From NCBI GenBank assembly GCA_963665395.2, contig OY762251.1, positions 1,302,001-1,366,000 on the forward strand: 64,000 bases of DNA, given 5' to 3'. Made by a program: the position numbers and the translations under genes. The notes under the pieces were generated by a model, which saw only the letters and a list, made by a program, of their open reading frames with translations, was not told where the DNA came from and searched no databases. Of the stretch, positions 9,052-17,014 are shown in pieces; the first letter of the stretch is position 1; every line of letters begins with the position of its first letter. This stretch comes from Bin87 sp963665395 (GTDB taxonomy: Bacteria; Chloroflexota; Dehalococcoidia; Lucifugimonadales; UBA3495).

Positions 9052-10503
9052 CTAAACCCGGCGCAGCAGTTCCGCCTCCAGGCGGTCGGCGTCGAAGGCG
9101 CCGCTGGCCTCGGCGACCTTGACGTCGCCCTCGCGCACCATGCGCTCGGCTTCGCTTTCCTCCATCACTTCGGGCAGGGCTTCTTCCCGTTCGCGCTGGC
9201 GGATTACGTCGCGGTTGTGGTCCACGAAGAGGCGGCGCATGGCCACCACCACCGAGTCGGTGGAGGACAGGTATTCGGGCATATTGTATTGGGTGTACTT
9301 TTCCGCGTCGTAGTCCTGGTTGCGGAAGTTGAAGTTCAGCTCCCAGTTGCGGTAGGGCCAGGTTGTGGCCTTGACCATCCGCTTCAGGAAGCCTGGCCTG
9401 GTCTCGTACCGCTCCACGTTGAGATAGACCATGCGGGTCAGGTTTTCCTCCACGGGGACGGGCCAGCGGGTGCTGCGGAAGTAGCGGGCGTTGCCGCCGG
9501 TGCGGGACATTCCGGGCAGGCGGGTGCCGTTCCACTCGTTCACGTCCGGCGTGCTGGCAGACGAGCCCCGGCGGTAGTAGGGATCCTGGCCGCGGCGGCG
9601 GGCCTTCCAGTCGAAGAACCAGGTCCAGGCGAGACGCCACTTGTGCAAGGGCCAGACGCCATCCACGCCGGGATAGTACATCTGGTAGGGGATCTTGCCG
9701 TCCTCGTCGTAGTAGTATTGCTCCACGGACGACTTGCCGCTGCCGGGGCGGTAGTGGACGTTCTTGTTGTTGACCAGGTTGACCCGGTAGCCCAGGGGCG
9801 TGCGGGGGCGTCCGCCGACCCGGCTGCCCAGGATGCGCAGGGCGTTGCGATGCACCATGAAAGCGTTGTGCGCGTCCATGGTGTTCTCCAGCACCAGCAC
9901 CCAATTGCAATCGAACATACAGAAGGACGGGCGGCAGATGTTGTGCTCCTCGAACATTTCCGGCGGGATGTCCTCCCGGGGATCCACCGGCTCGCCCTCG
10001 CCCATCCAGACGAAGACCATGCCCTTGAGGGTGACGGTGGGGAACTTGCGGGCCTTCATGCCGGGCGCGCCGACCATCATGGAGTCGGGGCCTTCGGTGA
10101 GGAAGGCCACGCAATTGCCGTCGCCGTCAAAGGTGGCGCCGTGGTAGGGGCAGGTCAGGAACCCCTCGAAGTAGCAACGGCCCATGGAGAGATAGACGGC
10201 GCGGTGGGGGCACCAGTCCAGGAGGGCCTGCACCTCGCCCTCCTTGTCCTTGAAGAAGACCACGTCGGTACCCAGGATCCGCAGCATGGCCGGCTTGTTC
10301 TTCTTGACGTCCTTGGCCGGCAGGGCGGGATACCAGTATTCGCGGAAGCCCAGGGGCGGGATGCGGCTGCGGCGGTCGCGGGGATTGTCCTCCGGCACCT
10401 TGAAGGGGGGCGTGGAGTCGAATCCCTGGAAGCCCCGGCGCATTTTCTTGTAGCCGCCGGGATAGCCGGAAAGGGGTTTGAGCAAGAGGCGTTTCAGTCC
10501 CAT
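9052..10503 (-). CDS. Rieske non-heme iron oxygenase, alpha (catalytic) subunit
   Basis: 483 aa. It inserts oxygen into an aromatic or other organic substrate using electrons passed through its Rieske cluster. The Rieske motif is C98-P-H100 and C118-P-Y-H121. The mononuclear iron site is LENTMDAHNAFMVH near residues 205-218 (Asp210, His212 and His218 as likely ligands). The N-terminal basic segment (MGLKRLLLKPLSGYPGGYKK) is unusual and carries no signal peptide. Ribosome site GAGAGGAG lies upstream of the ATG. No beta subunit is adjacent; it resembles single-component oxygenases of the phthalate or vanillate demethylase type more than biphenyl dioxygenase. An alpha/beta hydrolase follows upstream on the same strand. 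Substrate cannot be assigned. Confidence 0.85.
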   Translation of the reverse strand: MGLKRLLLKPLSGYPGGYKKMRRGFQGFDSTPPFKVPEDNPRDRRSRIPPLGFREYWYPALPAKDVKKNKPAMLRILGTDVVFFKDKEGEVQALLDWCPHRAVYLSMGRCYFEGFLTCPYHGATFDGDGNCVAFLTEGPDSMMVGAPGMKARKFPTVTLKGMVFVWMGEGEPVDPREDIPPEMFEEHNICRPSFCMFDCNWVLVLENTMDAHNAFMVHRNALRILGSRVGGRPRTPLGYRVNLVNNKNVHYRPGSGKSSVEQYYYDEDGKIPYQMYYPGVDGVWPLHKWRLAWTWFFDWKARRRGQDPYYRRGSSASTPDVNEWNGTRLPGMSRTGGNARYFRSTRWPVPVEENLTRMVYLNVERYETRPGFLKRMVKATTWPYRNWELNFNFRNQDYDAEKYTQYNMPEYLSSTDSVVVAMRRLFVDHNRDVIRQREREEALPEVMEESEAERMVREGDVKVAEASGAFDADRLEAELLRRV

Positions 10504-10602
10504 TTTCGCTGCTCTCCTCTCATAACGTGGTCGTTTCCCGTCATATTAGCAGAACGGTCAAGATTGCCGGAGACCCTGACGGCGCTCGCCGGTGGGGAAT
10601 TG

Positions 10603-10749
10603 TCTGAAGCAGGATTTCCAGGATTTGGAGGATTTTCAGGATTGAGACGTGCCACCGCAGAGGTTCGCCCAATCCAGTAATCCCAATAATCCTGCTTCAG
10701 ATAAGTTATCCGATCACCTTTGCGTCTCTGCGTCTTTGCGCCTTTGCGT
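10603..10749. repeat. AGGATT-type inverted repeat plus TTTGCG tandem tract
   Basis: TCTGAAGCAGGATTTCC at 10603 is mirrored by AATCCTGCTTCAGA ending at 10701, enclosing AGGATT/GGATT repeats. It is followed at about 10718-10749 by a degenerate tandem tract of TTTGCGTC/TCTGCGTC units. The same AGCAGGATT ends recur at 11689-11800, and single ends at 37660 and 49930. Confidence 0.65.
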
Positions 10750-10767
10750 TAAAAATCCGCCACGGGC

Positions 10768-11643
10768 CTACCCCAGGCGCTGCTGGATAAACGCCGTCAT
10801 CCGCTCGATGGCCTCCTGCGCCACCGGCGTGGCAACATCCTCCAGGATCCGCTCGCCCGCTCCCTCAAAGATGTGTACGTCGATGGGGCCGCCGGCCTTG
10901 CGGTACTGCGCGATGAACTCGTCCAGGTCGGGGCGGGGGTGCGCTTCCTCGTAGGAGCGGGCCAGGCACAGGGTGGGCGGCAGTTCCATGGACTCGCCGG
11001 CGGCCAGTTGGCGGGCCGGCGCGGCCTCGGCCATGGCTTCCTCAGTCTGCCAATACAGGTCGTGCATCGGCCCGACCCGCTCGGCCATCCCGGCCGGCGG
11101 AGTGCAGTCGTCTCGCAGACCTTTGGCATAGAGATAGCGGCCCAGCGGGTCGATCACCGGCGAGACCATGATGACGCAGCCCAGGGTACCATCCACATTC
11201 GACGCGCCGTTGGAGCCGGGCAGCGCGGCATAGCGCGGATCGTTGGGCCGCATCCCCAGCAGCATGGCCTGGTGCGCCCCGCTGGAGGTGCCCATGGCGC
11301 CGATGCTGCCCCCGATGCCGTTCCAGGATGCGGCCTGCGTCTTGCACCAGCGGATGCCGTAGTGGATGTCGGCAAAGGACGCCGGATAGGACGCCACCGG
11401 CGGCACCCGAAAATCCAGCGCCGCCACGATGACGCCGTTCCGGGCCAGCAACTCATTGGCGGCGTTGCCAATCAGACGGTCGCCCCGCACCCACGCGCCG
11501 CCGTGCAGCTCGACCATGATAGGAAACGGCCCGTCGCCCACTGGCCGGAACAGCCGCGCCAGCAGGGGCGCGTCGCCGTGGCGGAGATACTCCACGTCCT
11601 GGATCTCTACTTCATAGGTTGTGGTCTGTTTGCTGATAACCAT
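10768..11643 (-). CDS. Alpha/beta hydrolase, HSL/esterase-like
   Basis: 291 aa. The oxyanion motif HGGAWVRGDR near residues 48-57 and the nucleophile elbow GTSSGAH near 120 place it in the hormone-sensitive-lipase-like esterases. The C-terminal part, where a catalytic His normally follows the FEG motif, reads HIFEGAGERILED, with no His at the usual GHGF position. The catalytic Asp region (PRPDLDEF) is also unusual. It may be a divergent or non-hydrolytic member, or use a different His. No signal peptide. It lies between two Rieske oxygenase genes on the same strand, with repeats in both gaps, so separate transcription is possible. A role in ester or ring-cleavage product hydrolysis is inferred from context. 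Confidence 0.72.
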   Translation of the reverse strand: MVISKQTTTYEVEIQDVEYLRHGDAPLLARLFRPVGDGPFPIMVELHGGAWVRGDRLIGNAANELLARNGVIVAALDFRVPPVASYPASFADIHYGIRWCKTQAASWNGIGGSIGAMGTSSGAHQAMLLGMRPNDPRYAALPGSNGASNVDGTLGCVIMVSPVIDPLGRYLYAKGLRDDCTPPAGMAERVGPMHDLYWQTEEAMAEAAPARQLAAGESMELPPTLCLARSYEEAHPRPDLDEFIAQYRKAGGPIDVHIFEGAGERILEDVATPVAQEAIERMTAFIQQRLG

Positions 11644-11688
11644 GTCAAACCTCGCTTTCAGTCAATGCGTAGCCGGTTTCGTGAGGTC

Positions 11689-11800
11689 GTCAGAAGCAGG
11701 ATTTGCTGGATTGATAGGATTTCGAGGATTAGACGGATCGCCGCTGTCAGACGGCTCCAATCCTGATAATCCGTCAAATCTTGGGAATCCTGCTTCTGAC
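11689..11800. repeat. AGGATT-type inverted repeat, second copy
   Basis: GTCAGAAGCAGGATTTGC at the left is mirrored by AATCCTGCTTCTGAC at the right, with internal GACGGATC...TCAGACGGCTCC arms. Related in sequence and design to 10603-10701. Confidence 0.7.
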
Positions 11801-11814
11801 AATCCGCTTCCTGT

Positions 11815-12348
11815 CTAGAAAAACACGCTCAAATTTTTCGCCATGATGACGTTGGAATCCAGCACGATGGTGCGCCGCGCAATCTTCCAGCTCCCATCCA
11901 CGGGGCGGAGTATATCCTCCCGGTAGCCGGCGAAGATGTTTTCCTCCGTCTCGTGGTGGGAGCGGTACAGGATGAAGGCCGTTTTGGTCTTTACCTCGCC
12001 GTCGGGCTGGGGTTCCGCCACCAGGTTGCCTACGATGTGCCGGGTGCGCGACGGCGGGTCCTCGCCCCAGGCCATGCCCGTTTCCAGCCGTTCCACGCGC
12101 ATGGTGAGGTAGGTCTTGTCGTCCTCGAAAATCGCCAGGTCGCCGATGGGCGTGAGTTCCAGATCCGTCTCGTGGCGATGCACGTTGAGCCGGCGGGGCA
12201 TGAAGTAGAACACGTCGTCGGTGAACAGGGCCAGCCACTCCCGGAAGCGCCTTTCGTCCAGCAGCCACGCTTCGCGGATGTAGAACTCCATCAGCTCATG
12301 CCAGAGCTCCATACGGGCGGCAGTTGTGATTTGCGATTCAGTAGCCAT
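11815..12348 (-). CDS. Ring-hydroxylating oxygenase beta (small) subunit
   Basis: 177 aa from the ATG at 12348; an in-frame GTG at 12360 would add four residues. The alpha+beta barrel signatures of the BphE/NahAd family are visible: WHELMEFYIREAWLLDERRF at the N-terminus, WLALFTDDVFYFMPRR, then RVERLETGMAWGEDPPSRTR and a final SWKIARRTIVLDSNV strand. Beta subunits have no cofactor and stabilise the alpha3-beta3 hexamer. Its partner is very probably the alpha subunit at 12497-13840, 148 bases upstream on the same strand; the gap holds a pair of REP hairpins rather than a gene. Ferredoxin and reductase genes are not in the window. Confidence 0.85.
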   Translation of the reverse strand: MATESQITTAARMELWHELMEFYIREAWLLDERRFREWLALFTDDVFYFMPRRLNVHRHETDLELTPIGDLAIFEDDKTYLTMRVERLETGMAWGEDPPSRTRHIVGNLVAEPQPDGEVKTKTAFILYRSHHETEENIFAGYREDILRPVDGSWKIARRTIVLDSNVIMAKNLSVFF

Positions 12349-12362
12349 ATTGAGAATCACAC

Positions 12363-12460
12363 CGTCGTTCCTGCGAAAGCAGGAACCCAGGAAATCGCTA
12401 CGAGTGGAAAGTTGGCCTCATCTTGTGCCCGCTGGATTCCGGCTTTCGCCGGAATGACGG
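12363..12460. repeat. Inverted pair of REP hairpins between oxygenase beta and alpha genes
   Basis: CGTCGTTCCTGCGAAAGCAG at left faces TGGATTCCGGCTTTCGCCGG at right, the same layout as 8901-9003. Confidence 0.7.
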
Positions 12461-12496
12461 TAGAGGGGCTGGAATGCCGTCATTTGACATCATGTG

Positions 12497-13840
12497 CTAC
12501 CCGCGCAACGTCGCCGTCCCTTCGTAGTCCATCGTCTTCGGTTCCAGGGGGATGTCCTCCCAATTGTCAGCGTTCATAAACTGCTGCCAACGCTGGTAGA
12601 AGAGGCGCTGGTTGCTTTCCGAGGTGTACCGTTCCGCCACCACGCCGGGGTAGTCGGGATGCCGGCGGTCGTGGCCGACGCCCATGGAGAGGTCTTGCGT
12701 GTACTGGCGGCCCATGCGGGTGAGGGCCGATTCGGTGACGCCACGCCAGTTGTCCATGTCGTCCTGCTCGAAGATGCCGTTGACGCCGTTGTAGTTGGCG
12801 CTGCCCCGCCGCAACGCCGTCTTCAGCTCGTCGGGCATATCCTTCTCCAGCACCACGAAGTGCCAGAACTCCGTTTGCAGCGGCCCCCGGGGGTGGGCCA
12901 GCCGCAACCCCAGCACGCCGTTGGGAAACAGGCTGTGATTGCCCAGGTGCAGCCGCCGGGCGCGGAGGGCGCCCAGCCGTCGCTCCGACTCGGCCAGCGT
13001 GGCGCGGTAGTATTCCTCGAAAGCCTCCCGGTTCTCGGCGGTTACGCCGTGAGACTGGCGGGCCTGGTCGGCCCGCTCCAGGAACCGCATGGTCAGGGAG
13101 TGGCCGTTGACGAACAGGTGCTTGTTTTCCGACTCGAACTGCTGCTCGTGGGTCAGGCGGGGGACGCCGCGATGCCGGCCCTGGACGATGATGGTGGACA
13201 GGTGGGTGGTGGGGACGTGGTAGTTGTCGGAGCAGTTGTCCACCGCGGTTTTCCAGTTGAGCGGCTCAATCCACTTGATGGGGCCGATGGCTTCGGTGCC
13301 GTTGTCCAGCCGGTTGAACGAGACGTCCAGCAGCCAGCGGGCATCGCCCAGGTAGTCGTCCAGGCTGGGCGCGCTGCGATCCCAGGTGGCGAACACGATG
13401 CCGGCGTAGGTGTCCACCCGGGCTTCCACCAGGCCCAGGCAGTCCCGATCCAGCGCGCCGTAGTAGGCTTCTTCCTCGCCGGGCAGGTATTCCAACTTGC
13501 CCTCGTTGGAGAAGGTCCAGCCGTGATAGGCGCAGGCGAAGTTGCGGGCGTTGCCCATATCGGTGCGGACGATGCGGTTGCCCCGGTGGCGGCACATATT
13601 GAGGTAGGCGCGCAGGTTGCCCCGACCGTCGCGGCAGAGGATTACCGGTTCCTCGCCCATGTAGGTGTGGAAGAAGTCGTTGGTATGGGGAACCAGGGAC
13701 TCGTGGCCGATCATCAGCCAGGCCCGGCCGAACACCTTTTCCTGTTCCTCGGCGTAGATGTCCGGGTCAACGAATATGCGCCGGTCGAGTTGTCCGGTTT
13801 CCATGTCGATTATCTGGCGCTTGCGGCCAACGGCAACCAT
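12497..13840 (-). CDS. Aromatic-ring-hydroxylating oxygenase alpha subunit (Rieske)
   Basis: 447 aa from the ATG at 13840; an in-frame TTG at 13858 would add six residues. Rieske cluster ligands are C83-R-H85 and C103-A-Y-H106. The iron site DNCSDNYHVPTTH gives the classical Asp205-x2-His208-x4-His213 with the preceding Asp that relays electrons between subunits. N-terminal FGRAWLMIGHESL is typical of the biphenyl/naphthalene/benzoate dioxygenase family. It pairs with the beta subunit gene downstream and probably forms the terminal oxygenase of a multicomponent dioxygenase or demethylase. A meta-cleavage-product hydrolase is transcribed divergently next door, consistent with aromatic ring breakdown; substrate not assignable. 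Confidence 0.9.
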   Translation of the reverse strand: MVAVGRKRQIIDMETGQLDRRIFVDPDIYAEEQEKVFGRAWLMIGHESLVPHTNDFFHTYMGEEPVILCRDGRGNLRAYLNMCRHRGNRIVRTDMGNARNFACAYHGWTFSNEGKLEYLPGEEEAYYGALDRDCLGLVEARVDTYAGIVFATWDRSAPSLDDYLGDARWLLDVSFNRLDNGTEAIGPIKWIEPLNWKTAVDNCSDNYHVPTTHLSTIIVQGRHRGVPRLTHEQQFESENKHLFVNGHSLTMRFLERADQARQSHGVTAENREAFEEYYRATLAESERRLGALRARRLHLGNHSLFPNGVLGLRLAHPRGPLQTEFWHFVVLEKDMPDELKTALRRGSANYNGVNGIFEQDDMDNWRGVTESALTRMGRQYTQDLSMGVGHDRRHPDYPGVVAERYTSESNQRLFYQRWQQFMNADNWEDIPLEPKTMDYEGTATLRG

Positions 13841-13942
13841 CAGGCACCCCCGTACCAATCGGATTCAGGCTTGGCGCCACAGTATCAGTCATCCCGTGTA
13901 TTCTGTCTATCCATGCGGTAAAGTTAGGAAAGTGCCCAGACT

Positions 13943-14037
13943 TGTCATCGCGAGGAGCGCAGCGACGTGGCGATCTCGTGTCGCAGCGACGACGCCCGTT
14001 ACGCTGACGAGATTGCCACGCTGCGCTCGCAATGACA
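13943..14037 (+). repeat. X/Y palindromic element, copy 3 (X1 left)
   Basis: TGTCATCGCGAGGAGCGCAG ... CGCTCGCAATGACA. It lies in the divergent promoter region between the oxygenase alpha subunit and the hydrolase gene. Confidence 0.85.
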
Positions 14038-14087
14038 GACTGCGCCAAGTTGGGTACGTGCAAGCTGCCAGCCAGGAGCAAACCAAA

Positions 14088-14933
14088 ATGTCCACCGCCC
14101 CTTTCACCGAAGCATCCACCAGCAGAACCGTCATGGTGGGCGATATGCCCGTGCATTATCACGACGTGGGCGCGGGCGAGCCGGTGGTGATGCTGCATTC
14201 CTACGGCATAGGCACGACCGGGTGGATAACCTTTCACAAGGTACTGCCGGCCTTTGCGGAGCATTACCGCTGCATCGTGATGGACTTGCCCAACTTCGGG
14301 CGCACCGGGCCGGTGGTGTATCACGAGCCGCTGCACAACCTACAGGCCCGCACCGCGCTAGGGTTGATGGACACGCTGGGCATTGAGAAGGCGCATCTGG
14401 TGGGCAACTCCCAGGGCGGCCAGTCGGCGATGGTGCTGGCGATGAAGGAGCCGGAGCGGGTGAACAAGCTGGTATTCGGCGCGTGCCACATCCGCACTGG
14501 CGGCGACCTGTACCTGATGGGCAACCGCCCGTCGGAGGGCAGCCTGGTGACCCGCGAGGCGCGCGACAACCCCACCCGGGACAACGTGCGCCGCTACTTG
14601 ATGACGCACATTGACGACAACGCGCTGGTGACCGACGAACTGGTGGATTATATCCACGACAACTACACCGGCAACCCGGACCACATCGAAGCCGACGCCA
14701 AATCAGTCAGCGTGCCCTACGACCACGGCGTTGACCTGCCCAACATCACCGCGCCCAGCCTGATCATCTGGGGCCGGTACGACCGGATGTGCGTCTTTGA
14801 GATTGGCATCGCCGCCCTGAACAACCTGGCCGACTCCCGCCTGGTGGTGCTGAACAACTGCGGCCACTGGGTTCCCTTTGAGAAGCCGGAGGAATACACG
14901 GCGCACGTGCTGAACTTTCTGCGGGGTTGGTAG
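14088..14933 (+). CDS. Alpha/beta hydrolase, meta-cleavage-product hydrolase type
   Basis: 281 aa. The complete triad is visible: Ser108 in GNSQGG, Asp232 in WGRYDRMC, His260 in NNCGHWVPF. The LMDTLGIEKAHLVGNSQGG stretch and the HSYGIGTTGW oxyanion loop resemble BphD/HsaD/MhpC hydrolases, which cut the C-C bond of ring-fission products such as HOPDA. AGGAG precedes the ATG by about 9 bases. It is divergent from the oxygenase alpha/beta pair. No extradiol ring-cleavage enzyme is adjacent; the VOC protein at 43345 is a distant candidate only. Other C-C or ester hydrolases of this superfamily cannot be excluded. Confidence 0.82.
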   Translation: MSTAPFTEASTSRTVMVGDMPVHYHDVGAGEPVVMLHSYGIGTTGWITFHKVLPAFAEHYRCIVMDLPNFGRTGPVVYHEPLHNLQARTALGLMDTLGIEKAHLVGNSQGGQSAMVLAMKEPERVNKLVFGACHIRTGGDLYLMGNRPSEGSLVTREARDNPTRDNVRRYLMTHIDDNALVTDELVDYIHDNYTGNPDHIEADAKSVSVPYDHGVDLPNITAPSLIIWGRYDRMCVFEIGIAALNNLADSRLVVLNNCGHWVPFEKPEEYTAHVLNFLRGW

Positions 14934-14942
14934 TTCCGTCCC

Positions 14943-14970
14943 GTAGGGGCGAATAATTATTCGCCCCTAC
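14943..14970. repeat. Perfect 28-bp palindrome (GTAGGGGCGAATAA and its complement)
   Basis: Identical to 23663-23690 and 46310-46337. It starts 10 bases after the hydrolase stop codon. A 14-bp perfect stem with no loop spacer could act as a bidirectional terminator in RNA, but no T-run follows. Confidence 0.85.
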
Positions 14971-15005
14971 ACGTGTGGCCTAATGATGGCCTGGCGCGCC
15001 ATTCA

Positions 15006-15845
15006 TCAGAACGGATACGGCTGGCCGCCGCCCACCGCCAGCGCCTGGCCGGTGATGTACGAGGCGTCGTGGGAGGCCAGGAAGGCGATGGCCGCGGCTT
15101 GCTCGTCGGCTTCACCGCGCCGGCCCATGGGGATTTCCGAGTTGCGCGTCGCCGAGCGGTATTCCTCCTGGTCGGCCCGCTCGCTGGGGGGCAGCTCCGG
15201 CGGGGCGACGGTTACGCCGTGGTCGCGGGGCGTCACCCGGTCGTCGGCTGCGGTGCCGCTGGGGGCGATGCAGTTGACCCGGATGCCCAAGTGGGCGACC
15301 TCGCGGGCCAGCGAGGTGGTCAGGCCAATCTGTCCGGCCTTGGCGGCGGCGTAGGGTACGCGGAACCGGCCGGTGACGGCGTGGGTGGCGATGTTGACGA
15401 TTGATCCTGAACCCTGCTCGATCATGTAGGGCAGGGCGGCACGGCAGCACCACATGGCAGTCCAGAAGCTGCGGTCGATCTCCGCCTGGATCTGGTCGGG
15501 GGTGTAGTACTGGAAGGACTGGAACCAGATGGTGCCGCCGGCGATGTTGGCGAGCACGTCGATCCGGCCGTAAGCGTCGTGGGCCATCGCCATGAGCGCC
15601 TCGGCGTTTTCCCACTTGGAGAGGTCTCCCAGGGAGATTTCGCACTGCCCGCCGAATTCTTGTATCGCCGCCCGGACTCGTTCCGAGGTTTCGGCCACCA
15701 TGTCGCCGATTACGATGGAGGCGCCTTCCTGGGCCAGCCGGCGGGCCGTCGCCGCGCCGATGCCCTGGCCGCCGCCGGTGACCACGGCCACCTGGCCCTC
15801 AAAACGCCGGGCGCCGGCGGCTTTTGGGTCCAACATTCCTGCCAT
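15006..15845 (-). CDS. Short-chain dehydrogenase/reductase
   Basis: 279 aa from the ATG at 15845, preceded by an AGGAAACCCAGGA ribosome region; an ATG nine bases on is also possible. NAD(P)-binding TGGGQGIGAATAR is near residue 21, NIAGG replaces the usual NNAG, and YAAAKAG supplies the catalytic Tyr and Lys; the Ser position reads Thr in IVNIATHAVTG. The C-terminal ASYITGQALAVGGGQPYPF is the normal SDR end. Likely oxidises a hydroxyl or cis-dihydrodiol intermediate, inferred from the nearby Rieske oxygenase genes. It converges on the hydrolase gene across a palindrome. Confidence 0.87.
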   Translation of the reverse strand: MAGMLDPKAAGARRFEGQVAVVTGGGQGIGAATARRLAQEGASIVIGDMVAETSERVRAAIQEFGGQCEISLGDLSKWENAEALMAMAHDAYGRIDVLANIAGGTIWFQSFQYYTPDQIQAEIDRSFWTAMWCCRAALPYMIEQGSGSIVNIATHAVTGRFRVPYAAAKAGQIGLTTSLAREVAHLGIRVNCIAPSGTAADDRVTPRDHGVTVAPPELPPSERADQEEYRSATRNSEIPMGRRGEADEQAAAIAFLASHDASYITGQALAVGGGQPYPF

Positions 15846-16014
15846 TAATCCTGGGTTTCCTTGTGGACACGCTCGGCTTTGGTACACTTTTCTAACCGGG
15901 CGCATCGGCGGTCTCTTCGGCTGCGGTAGCGGGCCAGCAAATGCCGTACTCCCCGCGCTGCATAAATGATAGCGTAGCCGGCCAGGCCCGGACTATACCG
16001 CCTGCAATAAAGCA

Positions 16015-16614
16015 TTATCCCTCGCCGTCCGCCGAGTCGCCATTCCGCAGGCTCGCGTTCTGGTTTTCAAGTTCCGCGACGCGCTGTTGCAATTCCTCAA
16101 TGACTGCTGACTGATCGGTTGGTGCGCTATGGCCGTTCCGCTCCAGTATAGCGGCAATGGTGCCGGTCAGAGCCGTCATCATTTCCTGGTGCCGCCGTTC
16201 TGCTGCGTCCCGTTCTTCCCGGCGGGCTTGCTCCGCCGCTTCCCGTTCTTCACGACGGATCCGTTCCGCTGTTGCCAAGTCTTCCCGGCGGGCTTGCTCC
16301 GCCGCTTCCCGTTCTTCGCGGCGGACTTGCTCCGCGGCGTCCCGCTCTTCGCGGCGGACTTGCTCCGCGGCGTCCCGTTCTTCACGACGGATCCGCTCTG
16401 CCGTTGCCAAGTCTTCCCGGCGGGTCCGTTCGGATTCCGCCCGGTCTTCCCGTCGTTCACGGCGACGGTCTCTGCGGTCAAGGTAGTAAGTCAGCAACTG
16501 CGGTACTCCAAAGACGGCCAGCACTACAGCGATGTATGCTGCGCCCTCAAGGTATTGTAGCGTAGTGCAACAGGTTGGCGTCAAACTGGCGGCCAGCTCA
16601 ATTGGGGGTTGCAT
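16015..16614 (-). CDS. Membrane-anchored charged coiled-coil protein with 11-residue tandem repeats
   Basis: 199 aa. One transmembrane helix (about residues 23-44, AAYIAVVLAVFGVPQLLTYY) is followed by a highly charged helical rod. Residues 72-137 are six tandem 11-residue units of the form AERIRREERDA / AEQVRREERDA / AEQARREDLAT, matched by 33-bp DNA repeats at 16204-16401. A second short coiled coil (VIEELQQRVAELENQNASL) ends the protein. Eleven-residue periodicity suits a nearly straight right-handed coil. No enzymatic domain and no known family. Its ATG overlaps the last 17 bases of the upstream 117-aa gene, so the two are translationally linked. Confidence 0.75.
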   Translation of the reverse strand: MQPPIELAASLTPTCCTTLQYLEGAAYIAVVLAVFGVPQLLTYYLDRRDRRRERREDRAESERTRREDLATAERIRREERDAAEQVRREERDAAEQVRREEREAAEQARREDLATAERIRREEREAAEQARREERDAAERRHQEMMTALTGTIAAILERNGHSAPTDQSAVIEELQQRVAELENQNASLRNGDSADGEG

Positions 16615-16951
16615 CGGAGCTGGAGAAGAACTCCTTTTCCAAATCGGGGTCGGCTACGCCCAGCAGGCCGTTGGTGTAGAGGCGGCAGGCGCGCAGCCAC
16701 AGCACCAGGATGGCGTTGTTGACGTACATTTGCGGTAGCTCGCGTCCGTGCTCCTTGCGGGCGTGGGCGCGAATGCCCGCTTCAAAAAACTGTTCCAGGA
16801 AGGGCGTCGGCTCGTTGTCCAGCGCGCACGCCTCCAGGATTTCCGGCGGGGCTTCCCGGCACAGCAGGGCCGGGGAGGATTCGGCCAGCCGGATGTACTC
16901 GGGTTCTTGGGCCTGTGTAATCATCTGCATTCGCCAGGGGCCGGACATCAT
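16598..16951 (-). CDS. Unknown 117-aa protein, operon partner of the coiled-coil protein
   Basis: Mostly helical with an acidic end (DLEKEFFSSSDATPN). Not recognised. Notable segments are CALDNEPTPFLEQFFEAGIR and MYVNNAILVLWLRACRLY. Several in-frame ATGs exist at the N-terminus; MQMITQAQEPEYIRL (ATG at 16930) is a reasonable alternative start. A palindromic repeat abuts its 5' end, leaving little room for a promoter. It overlaps the coiled-coil gene by 17 bases. Confidence 0.6.
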   Translation of the reverse strand: MMSGPWRMQMITQAQEPEYIRLAESSPALLCREAPPEILEACALDNEPTPFLEQFFEAGIRAHARKEHGRELPQMYVNNAILVLWLRACRLYTNGLLGVADPDLEKEFFSSSDATPN

Positions 16952-16952
16952 G

Positions 16953-16989
16953 GTAGGGGCGAATCCGCCTCAGGCGGATTTGCCCCTAC
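16953..16989. repeat. GTAGGGGCGAAT-type palindrome with inner hairpin
   Basis: GTAGGGGCGAATCCGCC, a 3-base loop, then GGCGGATTTGCCCCTAC. Outer ends are shared with the 28-bp palindromes and the inner TCCGCC/GGCGGA resembles the X2 insert of the X/Y elements. Confidence 0.75.
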
Positions 16990-17014
16990 GCAAGACAGAC
17001 GAGCGTTAACTCGC

